Below, in pieces: positions 52,120-60,206 of a stretch of DNA of 64,000 nt (positions are counted from its first letter, which is position 1; each line of letters starts with the position of its first letter). The notes below the pieces were generated by a model that made no database searches, was not told the origin of the DNA, and saw only the letters and a program-made list of their open reading frames with translations. The position numbers were made by a program, and so were the translations under genes. Source of the DNA: Microcoleus sp. bin38.metabat.b11b12b14.051 (GTDB taxonomy: Bacteria > Cyanobacteriota > Cyanobacteriia > Cyanobacteriales > Microcoleaceae); NCBI RefSeq assembly GCF_013299165.1, contig NZ_JAAFKD010000009.1, positions 161,471 through 225,470 of the forward strand, given 5' to 3'.

Positions 52120-52520
52120 TGATTTTACAACACAATCAACAGAATCGTTGTGGCATCGGATTGATTTTACCACAGAGAGCGCAGAGAACGCAGAGGAAGA
52201 GAAGACAGAGATGAATACAGGGCGATGATGTGCGGATTTTACAACACAATCAACAGAATTGTTGTGGCATCGGATTGATTTTACAACACAATTAACAGAA
52301 TCGTTGTGGCATCGGATTGATTTTACCACAGAGAGCGCAGAGAACGCAGAGGAAGAGAAGACAGAGATGAATACAGGGCGATGATGTGCGGATTTTACAA
52401 CACAATCAACAGAATCGTTGTGGCATCGGATTGATTTTACCACAGAGAGCGCAGAGAACGCAGAGGAAGAGAAGAGAGAGAGATGAATAATTCTGATGAA
52501 GTGCGGATTTTACAACAGAA
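52120..52520. repeat. Composite tandem repeat with CCACAGAGAGCGCAGAGAACG
   Basis: Three copies of CACAGAGAGCGCAGAGAACG at 52171, 52327 and 52441, interleaved with GTTGTGGCATCGGATTGATT and ACAACACAATCAACAGAATC. Spacing is 156 and 114 bp because one copy carries an extra inner unit. The same CGCAGAG words occur inverted at several places in the window. Confidence 0.85.
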
Positions 52521-52626
52521 TCAACACGACTGCGCTTTAGTGCAATTCTCGTTGCTGACATCCACAACCACATTTGGCGGACAGATGCAGGACGAGAGAC
52601 AGGTAATGGCTCTATTTTGACATACT

Positions 52627-52647
52627 CCCCGACCTGAAGGCACGGGG
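52627..52647 (-). ncRNA. Right-end hairpin, probable 3' part of the omega RNA
   Basis: CCCCGTGCC-TTC-AGGTCGGGG on the minus strand, 16 bp after the tnpB stop. In IS605 elements the omega RNA overlaps the tnpB 3' end and ends at the right end, with the flanking genomic DNA acting as guide. By that rule the guide here would start just left of about 52617. Inference from the family. Confidence 0.5.
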
Positions 52648-52662
52648 ATTCTAATTCATGGT

Positions 52663-53901
52663 TCACAGAAGTCCACTTGCTATATTGGGTTGCCCTTCAA
52701 TAGTAGAGGCGGTCTTCTCCCCATGCTTTCCCTCTTCCGAGGCGGCTCCTTCTTGCCCAGAAGTACCGTTTTTCTGCCACTCAGTACCCAGCAGATTCAT
52801 TCCCTTTTGCAAAATATTAAGGGCTGCATTAGTATCCCGGCATATCTCAATCCCGCAATTAGGGCATGAATGAGTTCTGGTACTGAGGGCTTTCTTCACT
52901 CTATGACCGCAATTAGAGCAATCTTGAGAAGTATAGTTAGGCGATACCGCCACAACTGCTTTATCCCAAATCTTGCCATAGTAGTCTAGCCATTGAGTGA
53001 ATTGATACCAACTAGCATCAGAAATTGACTTAGCCAAGTGATGATTTTTTACCATATTGGCAATCTTCAAATCTTCATAGACAACCACATCGTTAGAGTG
53101 GACTACGCACCGAGCTTGCTTAATTGCCCAGTCTTTACGCTGTCTTTGGATTTTTAGATGGATTTTACCCAGCCTTTTCCTTTGCTTGTGATAATTATTT
53201 GATTGGGGTTTAGCACCCTTAACAAATTTCTTACTCAGACGGCGTTGAGCTTTCTTGAGCCGCTTCTCTGCCTTCCGTAGGAATTGAGGGTATATTACGG
53301 CGTTGTCCTTTTGGTCTTTGGTGAAAAACTTTAACCCCAAATCTAACCCGACAACATCTCCTGTATATTTTCCTGTTTCCTTCCGGTCAGCATCAAAACA
53401 AAACTGAGCATAATAACCGTCTGCCCTTCTAACTACTCGCACCCGATTAATCTTCAATCTGTGCAAGTCTTCCTGAGTTTCATTGTTGCAAAATACAGAG
53501 AAAGTTCCAGCCTCAAAACCATCAGTGAAAGTAATTGATTTACAATCTTCTGAGAGTTTCCATCCTGAAACTTTATACTCTACTGAGCGACCATGTTTTT
53601 TAAACTTTGGATAGCCCTTCTTCCCCGCACCTTTTCTGCATCGTGAATAAAAAGTAGAGATAGCAGCCCAAGCCCGTTCAGCACTAGCTTGTCTAGCAGC
53701 AGAGTTTAACTTCTTTGCAAAAGGAAACTCCTTAGCTAAGTCCTTGCATAGGCTATACAAAACAGCTTTACTAACCTTTTGATTATCCATCCAAAAACGT
53801 ACAGCTTTATTCCTAATGAACTGAGCTGTGCGAATAGCTTCATCAAGGGCTAAGTATTGCTCTTTTGTTCCGTTTTTTAGCTTGGCTTCTCTTACTATCA
53901 T
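52663..53901 (-). CDS. tnpB: RNA-guided endonuclease TnpB (OrfB of IS605 family)
   Basis: 412 aa. The N-terminal half has the wedge/helical part (YPKFKKHGRSVEYKV). The RuvC-like nuclease is intact: GDVVGLDLGLKFF (first Asp), VVYEDLKIANM (Glu) and CRDTNAALNIL (last Asp). A zinc ribbon lies between the last two: C-S-N-C-G-H-R-V-K and C-P-N-C-G-I-E. TnpB is a programmable DNA nuclease guided by the omega RNA made from the element's right end; it promotes retention of the element at its donor site. Length and all catalytic residues suggest a functional protein. The C-terminal tail (EWQKNGTSGQEGAASEEGK) is long and polar, as in many cyanobacterial copies. Confidence 0.95.
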   Translation of the reverse strand: MIVREAKLKNGTKEQYLALDEAIRTAQFIRNKAVRFWMDNQKVSKAVLYSLCKDLAKEFPFAKKLNSAARQASAERAWAAISTFYSRCRKGAGKKGYPKFKKHGRSVEYKVSGWKLSEDCKSITFTDGFEAGTFSVFCNNETQEDLHRLKINRVRVVRRADGYYAQFCFDADRKETGKYTGDVVGLDLGLKFFTKDQKDNAVIYPQFLRKAEKRLKKAQRRLSKKFVKGAKPQSNNYHKQRKRLGKIHLKIQRQRKDWAIKQARCVVHSNDVVVYEDLKIANMVKNHHLAKSISDASWYQFTQWLDYYGKIWDKAVVAVSPNYTSQDCSNCGHRVKKALSTRTHSCPNCGIEICRDTNAALNILQKGMNLLGTEWQKNGTSGQEGAASEEGKHGEKTASTIEGQPNIASGLL

Positions 53902-54032
53902 GTTCTAAGTATAGCATATTTATCTGGCATTGTAGTGGATAAATATAATAGAATAATCAAAGCCGTCCTAGAAGGACAGGGCTTTAGACCCAGTAATTTC
54001 GGTAATAAGAGGACGGATTACCTAAACTGACG

Positions 54033-54728
54033 ATGTTGTGCGGCAACGAATTAACTATGCCCCAGATTTTAACTCAACCGGAGAAACGAACATTTTTAGT
54101 CGTGGACGATCATGCGATGGTTTTAGGCGGTACGCTTAATATTCTGAGGCATGAGTATCCAGAAGTAGAGATTGTGACAGCTTCAACGGCTCAGGAAGCC
54201 CTTGAGCAAATAGCGCAGACAACCCCGGATCTGGCGATCGTGGATTTGGTGATGCCGGAGGCGATCGGCGAAACTGCTCAGGCTAATTCAGGGCTTCAAC
54301 TCCTCAAAAGGCTGATGGAGCAGTATCCAAGTTTGAATATTGTAGTGCAGAGCGCTCATGTTCGGACTTTAGTTTGGCTGAAACCTTCGATCGACAATCA
54401 CATGGGCGGATTCACAGTTGTTGATAAGAGTCAGCCGATGAAAGATTTGCTGGCGATGGTCGATTGGGCCCTGCATGAGCGGATTTATACTCCCAGAGAG
54501 ATCCGCAATGGGCTGCAACTCAAACCTGCCTGGATGGATGTGTTGCAATTTGCTTTTCACGAGAGTTTACAGGATATTGCGATCGCTAAACGAATGAATG
54601 TTTGTGAACGTACTGTGCAATACTACTGGACTAAGATTCGAGATGTGCTAGAAGTGTATCCCGAAGATGACAAAAATCTGCGGATTCAAACGGAAGTGCG
54701 GGCTAGGGAAGAAGGATTAATTGATTAG
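54033..54728 (+). CDS. Response regulator with C-terminal HTH
   Basis: 231 aa from ATG 54033; an in-frame ATG at 54057 (MPQILTQPEKRTFLVVDDHAM) may be the real start, and neither has a clear ribosome binding site. The receiver domain shows FLVVDDHAM (acidic pair), LAIVDLVMPE (phospho-Asp) and VVDKS (Lys). A C-terminal helical region with LQDIAIAKRMNVCERTVQYYWTKI is a LuxR-like HTH, although the usual G-L-S-N-K-E motif is absent. It stands 107 bp before the CHASE2 kinase gene on the same strand and is its probable partner; a GGGCATT array lies between. Confidence 0.85.
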   Translation: MLCGNELTMPQILTQPEKRTFLVVDDHAMVLGGTLNILRHEYPEVEIVTASTAQEALEQIAQTTPDLAIVDLVMPEAIGETAQANSGLQLLKRLMEQYPSLNIVVQSAHVRTLVWLKPSIDNHMGGFTVVDKSQPMKDLLAMVDWALHERIYTPREIRNGLQLKPAWMDVLQFAFHESLQDIAIAKRMNVCERTVQYYWTKIRDVLEVYPEDDKNLRIQTEVRAREEGLID

Positions 54729-54736
54729 CGATCTCA

Positions 54737-54805
54737 GGGCATTGGGCATTGGGCATTGGGCATTGGGCATTGGGCATTGGGCATCGGGCATTGGGCATTG
54801 GGCAA
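54737..54805. repeat. GGGCATT heptamer tandem repeat
   Basis: Nine or ten copies of GGGCATT with one GGGCATC variant, between the response regulator and the CHASE2 kinase. Copy number could change the spacing between the two genes. Confidence 0.93.
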
Positions 54806-54835
54806 ATGTATTATGACTATTGAACCGGAAACGAG

Positions 54836-56797
54836 ATGAAGCGCGATCGATGGCAAGCGGCGAAAACAGAGGTCACGACTTGGCGGCGCGGATCGCTTCC
54901 AGGGTTGATGGTGATTGTCGCTGTGATGATGGCTAGATTGAGCGGTGCGCTTCAGTTTTGGGAGTTGGTGACGTTTGATCGATTTTTGCTGCTGCGTCCT
55001 CCTGAGCCAATGGATGAACGGATTGTAATTGTTGGCATTACTGAGGAAGATATTCAACGCGCCAAAACTTATCCGATTCCCGATCGCGATATTGCCGATT
55101 TACTCAAACGGTTGCAGGCTTACGAACCGATCGCGATCGGGCTAGATATTGTCCGCGATATTCCGGTTGAACCGGGTAATGCTGAACTGACATCGGTGTT
55201 TCGCAGCAGCAAAAATACGATCGGAGTCGAGATTGCTCTGCCTGATCGCAGTGGCCTTACCGTGGAACCTCCGCCGGCACTACCACCGGAACAGGTTGGC
55301 TTTGCAGATACGGTTCTGGATGCCGATGGCTATCAGCGTCGCAGTTTATTGGGCACTGGCACTCACAAGTCCCCGCAGGATTACCGTTTGTCGTTTCCCC
55401 TACGGCTGGCAGAAAGCTATCTCGCGACAAAGGGAATTGAGCTAAAAGATGGAATTCGCGATCGATACGCGATGCGTTTTGGCAGCATTGAATTGACTAG
55501 AGTGCAGTCAAACTCTGGCGGATATGTGCGGGCGGATGCAGCCGGCAACCAGATTTTGCTGAATGTTCGCAGCGGGAAACTGCCGTTTCGCGTGCTTTCT
55601 CTAGCACAAATAAAATCGGGAAAGGTAAACCCGGATTGGATTCGAGGCAAGATTGTGCTGATTGGGATCATGTCTTTTAGCGCGAAGGATTTGGCAAGTT
55701 CAGGTGCGATCGCAGGTATCAATCCCGGACGGATTTACGGAGTCGAAATGCAGGCCCACGCTACCAGCCAGATTATTAGCGCGGTACTCGATCGGCGATC
55801 GTTGATTCGGGTTTGGGCGGATGGCTGGGAAACGCTCTGGATTGTGGTCTGGGGACTCTTGGGGATGAGTTTGGGACGATTTCTGCACTTGCCCTGGAAA
55901 ATTTTGTTGGGGCTCTTAATCGCCAGTATTAGCCCGATCGCGATCTGTTACGGATTAATTCTGTTGGGGTGGTGGGTGCCGATCGTACCTGTGTTATTGG
56001 TGCTGGTGTTGAATGGGACTGGCTTGATGGCAGCGTTATTTTACCGCCACGAACAGGAACTCCGACTGCGGTTGGAAGAACGTCAATTTGCGATCGAGCA
56101 GACCTTTAATGCCATTCACAGCGGCCCGTTACAAACTTTGGTGGGAATTTTGAGAACCGCTCAGGGAGAAGCCACACCATCGCCATTTCTACCGGAGTTG
56201 CAACGCCTGAGTCACGAATTGCGGGCAGTTTACGGCTCTGTGCAACGAGATGCGATCGCCGATGAACCGAATTTGCGGATGGGAAGTGCGATCGAATTAG
56301 CCCTGCAAGCCCCGCTGCATGAATTGCTCTACAAAGTCTATTCCAACACGCTCGAACAAGAACTCCCCTACCTCAAAACCATCAAATTCAAAATAGTACA
56401 GTTCGATCCCTTCAACACCTTGCATCTGCGGTTGGAACACAAGCGATCACTCTGCCGTTTTCTCGAAGAAGCGCTCTGCAATGTCGGCAAACACGCGATC
56501 GAAGCGACTCGCTTAACTGTAATTTGTACTCAAGAAGGCGATCGACAAGTGATTCGAGTAGCAGATAATGGCAGGGGGAAACCGTCTGATACAGAAGCGA
56601 TTAATTCCGCTAAAACGAACTGCGACAAAGAGATAATTGAAGATATCAACTCTAAACTTCAACCTTCAGGATTAGGCACAGAGTTGGCAAACAATTTAGC
56701 AAAACAATTAGGCGGAACATTTCGGCGCTACCCGAATCAACCGAGGGGAATAGTGTGCGAATTAACCTGGTCAGCCAAACGGCGGTGGTTCTGGTGA
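54836..56797 (+). CDS. CHASE2-domain sensor histidine kinase
   Basis: 653 aa. After a short basic start and one membrane helix (LPGLMVIVAVMMARLSGAL), the extracytoplasmic CHASE2 domain runs from about 40 to 320 (FDRFLLLRPPEPMDERIVIVGITEEDI ... PIAIGLDIVRDIP ... GKIVLIGIMSFSAKDL). Three membrane helices follow (about 330-405). The dimerisation helix has FNAIHSGPLQTLVGILR, with His in an H-x-G-P-L-Q context like HisKA_3. The ATPase domain shows EEALCNVGKHA, RVADNGRGK and GLGTELANNLAKQLGG. CHASE2 senses unknown extracellular signals. The next two genes on the same strand (DUF928 and TPR-CHAT) form a recurring cyanobacterial set with CHASE2 proteins. Confidence 0.9.
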   Translation: MKRDRWQAAKTEVTTWRRGSLPGLMVIVAVMMARLSGALQFWELVTFDRFLLLRPPEPMDERIVIVGITEEDIQRAKTYPIPDRDIADLLKRLQAYEPIAIGLDIVRDIPVEPGNAELTSVFRSSKNTIGVEIALPDRSGLTVEPPPALPPEQVGFADTVLDADGYQRRSLLGTGTHKSPQDYRLSFPLRLAESYLATKGIELKDGIRDRYAMRFGSIELTRVQSNSGGYVRADAAGNQILLNVRSGKLPFRVLSLAQIKSGKVNPDWIRGKIVLIGIMSFSAKDLASSGAIAGINPGRIYGVEMQAHATSQIISAVLDRRSLIRVWADGWETLWIVVWGLLGMSLGRFLHLPWKILLGLLIASISPIAICYGLILLGWWVPIVPVLLVLVLNGTGLMAALFYRHEQELRLRLEERQFAIEQTFNAIHSGPLQTLVGILRTAQGEATPSPFLPELQRLSHELRAVYGSVQRDAIADEPNLRMGSAIELALQAPLHELLYKVYSNTLEQELPYLKTIKFKIVQFDPFNTLHLRLEHKRSLCRFLEEALCNVGKHAIEATRLTVICTQEGDRQVIRVADNGRGKPSDTEAINSAKTNCDKEIIEDINSKLQPSGLGTELANNLAKQLGGTFRRYPNQPRGIVCELTWSAKRRWFW

Positions 56798-57004
56798 TTG
56801 ATTCCTCAGAGTTAGGGAATTACTCATCTCTCCCTTCTCTTCCTCTGTGTCCTCTGCGCTCTCTGCGGTTAAAAAAATCCGATCCAAATTGACATCACAT
56901 TTCCAATATCTTTGCACCTTCCCGCAAACAAAGCTTGCGGGCAGTCCTCTATTATGTTTTTCTATTGCTAATTAAAGTAAAAAATAACTACAGAGAGAAT
57001 TCAG

Positions 57005-57760
57005 ATGATAACTCACGGATTGAAACGTCGAACCATTTACTCTGCGGGCATTACGAGTTTAATCCTGAGTGTTTCGTTTTGGATCGCTCCTGTAGCCCTG
57101 GCACAATACACTCCCCCTAAAAAGCCTTCTGCGCCGAAAGAAACCGGGACAAACACGACTCGCGATCGCACTTGCGAAGCCAATTCATCGGTGAGATTGA
57201 CTGCCTTAGTGCCGTTTAGCCATGTGGGAGAGACGATTTCTGGGCATCCGACTTTTACCTGGTTTGTACCCGATCGCACTTCTCGTCCGTTGCAATTCCG
57301 GCTGTTTACTCGCAGGGGACAACTGCTCTACCAAACCGACATGGAGAGTCAGCCAGGAATTATGTCGGTTGCTTTGCCCCCAAATCTGCCTCAACTGTCG
57401 ATCGGGCAATCCTATCAGTGGCAAGTCGTGTTGTTGTGCGATCGGAATGTTCCTTCGAGGAATGTGGTAGCGACGGCAGAAATCCAAGTGGTGCAGCCTG
57501 CTGAATCGTTGCAAACTCAACTTGCAGCCGCGTCAACTCCCCAACAGCGGATCGACTTGTATGCGAAGGCGGGGCTGTGGTACGACGCGATCGCCGAAGC
57601 GCGCAAAACCTCTGAAACTTCTCAAAACCAAACGCCCATGCTGGAATTGCTAGATTCTCTGGCTAGTTCGGAAGCTGCACCTTTGAAAGATTGGAGCGAT
57701 CGATTGCGACAAATAAGGGCGATCGAACAACAACGCCAAGCCCCGCAACCCAAACCCTAA
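57005..57760 (+). CDS. DUF928 protein, exported
   Basis: 251 aa. A clear signal peptide: basic start MITHGLKRRT, hydrophobic SAGITSLILSVSFWIAPV, cleavage near ALAQ. The mature part has a proline-rich opening, then LTALVPFSHVGETISGHPTFTWFVPDR, QFRLF and a beta-rich segment ending QSYQWQVVLLCDRN, then a helical C-terminus (STPQQRIDLYAKAGLWYDAIAEARK) resembling a TPR-like pair. The T-x-L-V-P...T...G-x-P-T-F-W-F-V-P pattern is that of DUF928, found in cyanobacteria beside CHASE2 and TPR-CHAT genes. Molecular function unknown; it probably works in the periplasm with the CHASE2 sensor. Six bases separate it from the CHAT gene. Confidence 0.85.
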   Translation: MITHGLKRRTIYSAGITSLILSVSFWIAPVALAQYTPPKKPSAPKETGTNTTRDRTCEANSSVRLTALVPFSHVGETISGHPTFTWFVPDRTSRPLQFRLFTRRGQLLYQTDMESQPGIMSVALPPNLPQLSIGQSYQWQVVLLCDRNVPSRNVVATAEIQVVQPAESLQTQLAAASTPQQRIDLYAKAGLWYDAIAEARKTSETSQNQTPMLELLDSLASSEAAPLKDWSDRLRQIRAIEQQRQAPQPKP

Positions 57761-57766
57761 AATCCC

Positions 57767-60097
57767 ATGCAGCCTTTCTCGCTAAAACTGCTCAAATTCA
57801 GTAATTCTAAAGTGCGATCGGGCTTCCTGTTTCCTTTCGCCTTTTGCCTTTTGTCTGTTGGCTTTTACATTCCTGGGCATTTCTCACTCCCGGTTGTTGC
57901 TCAAACTACTGATGCTCGTGAAGCAGAGGGCGATCGGCTAATGCAGCAGGGCTACCAACAGAATCAGACTAGCCAATTCCCAGCAGCGCTGAATTCCTGG
58001 CAACAGGCACTCCAAATTTTTCGCGCCCTCAAAAACCGCCAAATGGAGGGTTGGGCACTGGGGAATTTGGGAGACGCTTACAACTCTCTGGGCAACTATG
58101 CCAAAGGGATTGAGTATTCACAGCAACAGTTAGCCATAGCTCGTGAAATTAAAGACCGCCGAGTGGAGGGTGCAGGACTGGGTAATTTGGGAGTCGCTTA
58201 CAACTCTCTGGGCAACTATGCCAAAGGGATTGAGTATTCACAGCAACAGTTAGCAATATCTCGTGAAATTAAAGACCGCCAAGGGGAAGCTACGGTACTG
58301 GGGAATTTGGGATTGGCTTACATATATCTGGGCGACGATGCCAAAGCGATTGAGTATACACAGCAGAGTTTAGCGATCGCCCGCGAAATTAAAGACCGCC
58401 GAGTGGAGGGTGCAGGACTGGGCAATTTGGGATTGGCTTACATATATCTGGGCGACTATGCCAAAGCGATTGAGTATCAGCAACAACAGTTAGCCATAGC
58501 TCGTGAAATTAAAGACCGCCAAGGGGAAGGTACAGGACTGGGCAATTTGGGATTGGCTTACTTATATCTGGGCAACTATGCCAAAGTCATTGAGTATTCA
58601 CAGCAATGGTTAGCCATCGCCCGCGAAATTAAAGACCGCAACGGGGAAGGTACGGCGCTCCACAACCTCGGAGCGGCGTTCTTAAAGGCTGGCAATCTAA
58701 CAGAAGCTGAAAAAATGCTGGTGAATGCCATTCAAGTTTGGGAATCGATGCGTCAAATGCTCGGCTCCAACGACGCTAATAAAGTCTCCATCTTTGAAGG
58801 ACAAGCTATGACTTATCGGACTTTACAAGAAGTCCGGGTGGCTCAGAATAACCCGATCGCGGCCTTAGAAATTTCCGAACGGGGACGTGCCCGTGCCTTT
58901 GTCGATCTCCTCACACAGCGCTTATCGTCAGGTGATGCCAATTCGGTCATTGCCTCTGTTCCCAACCAGGATCAAATCCGCCAAATCGCCAAAGCACAGA
59001 ACGCCACTTTGGTGCAGTATTCTATCATCTACGATGATTTCCAAATTCAAGGAAAAAGCGAACCGCGTGAATCCGCGCTCTACATCTGGGTGATTCAACC
59101 CACGGGCGAAATTACCTTCCGCGAGGTAGACCTCAAACCCCTCTGGCAAAAACACAACGCCTCTCTAACCAGCTTAATTATTGGCGATCGAGAATTCCTG
59201 GCCGTCCGCAGTCGTGGCAGTTTCCCCGCTCTCCAACCCCAACCCAATTTACCCACGCTGCATCAACTGCTGATCGATCCCATTGCCAGCCTCCTACCCA
59301 AAGATCCAAATGCCCACGTCATTTTCATTCCCCAACGATCGCTCTTCCAAGTACCCTTCCCCGCCCTACTTGATGCCAACGGCACTTACTTAATCCAAAA
59401 ACACACGATTCTCACCTCCCCCTCGATTCAAGTTCTGGCATTAACTCGACAACAGAAGTTAGCACAGAAGCAACCTAACAGCAGTAACGCTCTAGTATTG
59501 GGCAATCCCACCATGCCGAGTGTGTCTCCCTCTCCAGGAGAACCCAAACGGCAATTATCTCCTCTACCTGGGGCTGAAGCTGAAGCGCTCGCGATCGCCC
59601 CTCTGCTCAAAACCCAAGCCATCACAGGCGCTCAAGGGACAAAAGCTGCGATCGTCCAAAAAATGCCCCAAGCATCGATTATTCACCTAGCAACCCACGG
59701 ATTGCTCGATGATGTGCGCGGATTGGGAAGTGCGATCGCCCTTGCTCCTTCTGGCAACGATGATGGATTATTGACCGCAGAAGAGATTTTCGATATGAAA
59801 CTTCAAGCTTCTTTAGTCGTTTTGAGTGCTTGCAACACTGGAGAAGGTAGAATTACCGGGGACGGCGTGATTGGTTTATCGCGGGCTTTGATTTCGGCAG
59901 GAGTGCCGAGTGTAATTGTTTCTTTATGGTCAGTTCCCGATGCACCGACATCGGAATTGATGAAAGCATTTTATCAAAACTTGCAAAATAATCCCGATAA
60001 AGCACAGGCATTGCGACAGGCAATGTTAACCACTATGAAAACTCATTCCCAGCCGCGAAATTGGGCGGCATTCACGTTAATTGGGGAGGCCGAGTAA
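57767..60097 (+). CDS. TPR-CHAT protease-like protein
   Basis: 776 aa. The N-terminus has a signal-like hydrophobic segment (GFLFPFAFCLLSVGFYIPGHF) ending SLPVVAQ. Six highly similar tetratricopeptide repeats of 40 residues follow (GNLGxAYxxLGxYAKxIEYxQQxLAIxREIKDR) at about 95-300. After a helical linker the CHAT domain takes up about 450-776. CHAT is a caspase-like fold: His in IIHLATHG (His644) and Cys in VVLSACNTG (Cys689), both present. The C-terminal GLSRALISAGVPSVIVSLW is also typical. Substrates are unknown. It is coupled to the DUF928 gene and belongs to the CHASE2 module. In other bacteria TPR-CHAT proteins can be type III CRISPR-linked proteases; here there is no link to the cmr locus. 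Confidence 0.92.
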   Translation: MQPFSLKLLKFSNSKVRSGFLFPFAFCLLSVGFYIPGHFSLPVVAQTTDAREAEGDRLMQQGYQQNQTSQFPAALNSWQQALQIFRALKNRQMEGWALGNLGDAYNSLGNYAKGIEYSQQQLAIAREIKDRRVEGAGLGNLGVAYNSLGNYAKGIEYSQQQLAISREIKDRQGEATVLGNLGLAYIYLGDDAKAIEYTQQSLAIAREIKDRRVEGAGLGNLGLAYIYLGDYAKAIEYQQQQLAIAREIKDRQGEGTGLGNLGLAYLYLGNYAKVIEYSQQWLAIAREIKDRNGEGTALHNLGAAFLKAGNLTEAEKMLVNAIQVWESMRQMLGSNDANKVSIFEGQAMTYRTLQEVRVAQNNPIAALEISERGRARAFVDLLTQRLSSGDANSVIASVPNQDQIRQIAKAQNATLVQYSIIYDDFQIQGKSEPRESALYIWVIQPTGEITFREVDLKPLWQKHNASLTSLIIGDREFLAVRSRGSFPALQPQPNLPTLHQLLIDPIASLLPKDPNAHVIFIPQRSLFQVPFPALLDANGTYLIQKHTILTSPSIQVLALTRQQKLAQKQPNSSNALVLGNPTMPSVSPSPGEPKRQLSPLPGAEAEALAIAPLLKTQAITGAQGTKAAIVQKMPQASIIHLATHGLLDDVRGLGSAIALAPSGNDDGLLTAEEIFDMKLQASLVVLSACNTGEGRITGDGVIGLSRALISAGVPSVIVSLWSVPDAPTSELMKAFYQNLQNNPDKAQALRQAMLTTMKTHSQPRNWAAFTLIGEAE

Positions 60098-60206
60098 GTT
60101 TTTCTGGACTTATATCAAATTCGCTCTTCATCGGAATTATTCATCTCTCTCTTGTCTCCCTCTGCGTTCTCTGCGTCCTCTGCGGTTAAATCATTCCGAT
60201 TAAGGC
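60098..60206. other. Short spacer with CTCTGCGTTCTCTGCGTCC word
   Basis: Between convergent genes. Contains CTGCGTTCTCTGCGTCCTCT, a variant of the repeated word also seen near 18700 and 56850. Confidence 0.6.

Larger units (their letters stand above)
52620..53990 (-). mobile_element. IS200/IS605-type element with tnpB only
   Basis: Boundaries inferred from terminal hairpins: right end CCCCGACCTGAAGGCACGGGG at 52627-52647, and left end AAAGCC-GTCCTAGAAGGAC-AGGGCTTT at 53959-53985. There is no tnpA (Y1 transposase) gene, so movement needs one in trans. No target duplication is expected for this family. The sequence after the right-end hairpin on the minus strand (ATTAGAATCC...GGGGAGTATGTCA) is where the omega RNA 3' end should lie. 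Confidence 0.8.

Noticed and set aside
52060..52443. 127-codon minus-strand frame upstream of the methyltransferase
   Set aside because: Repetitive peptide (VVKSIRCHNDSV) from the composite tandem repeat.
57767..60097. TPR-CHAT protein as a type III CRISPR-linked protease
   Set aside because: It is 20 kb from the cmr operon and tightly linked to DUF928 and CHASE2 genes instead.
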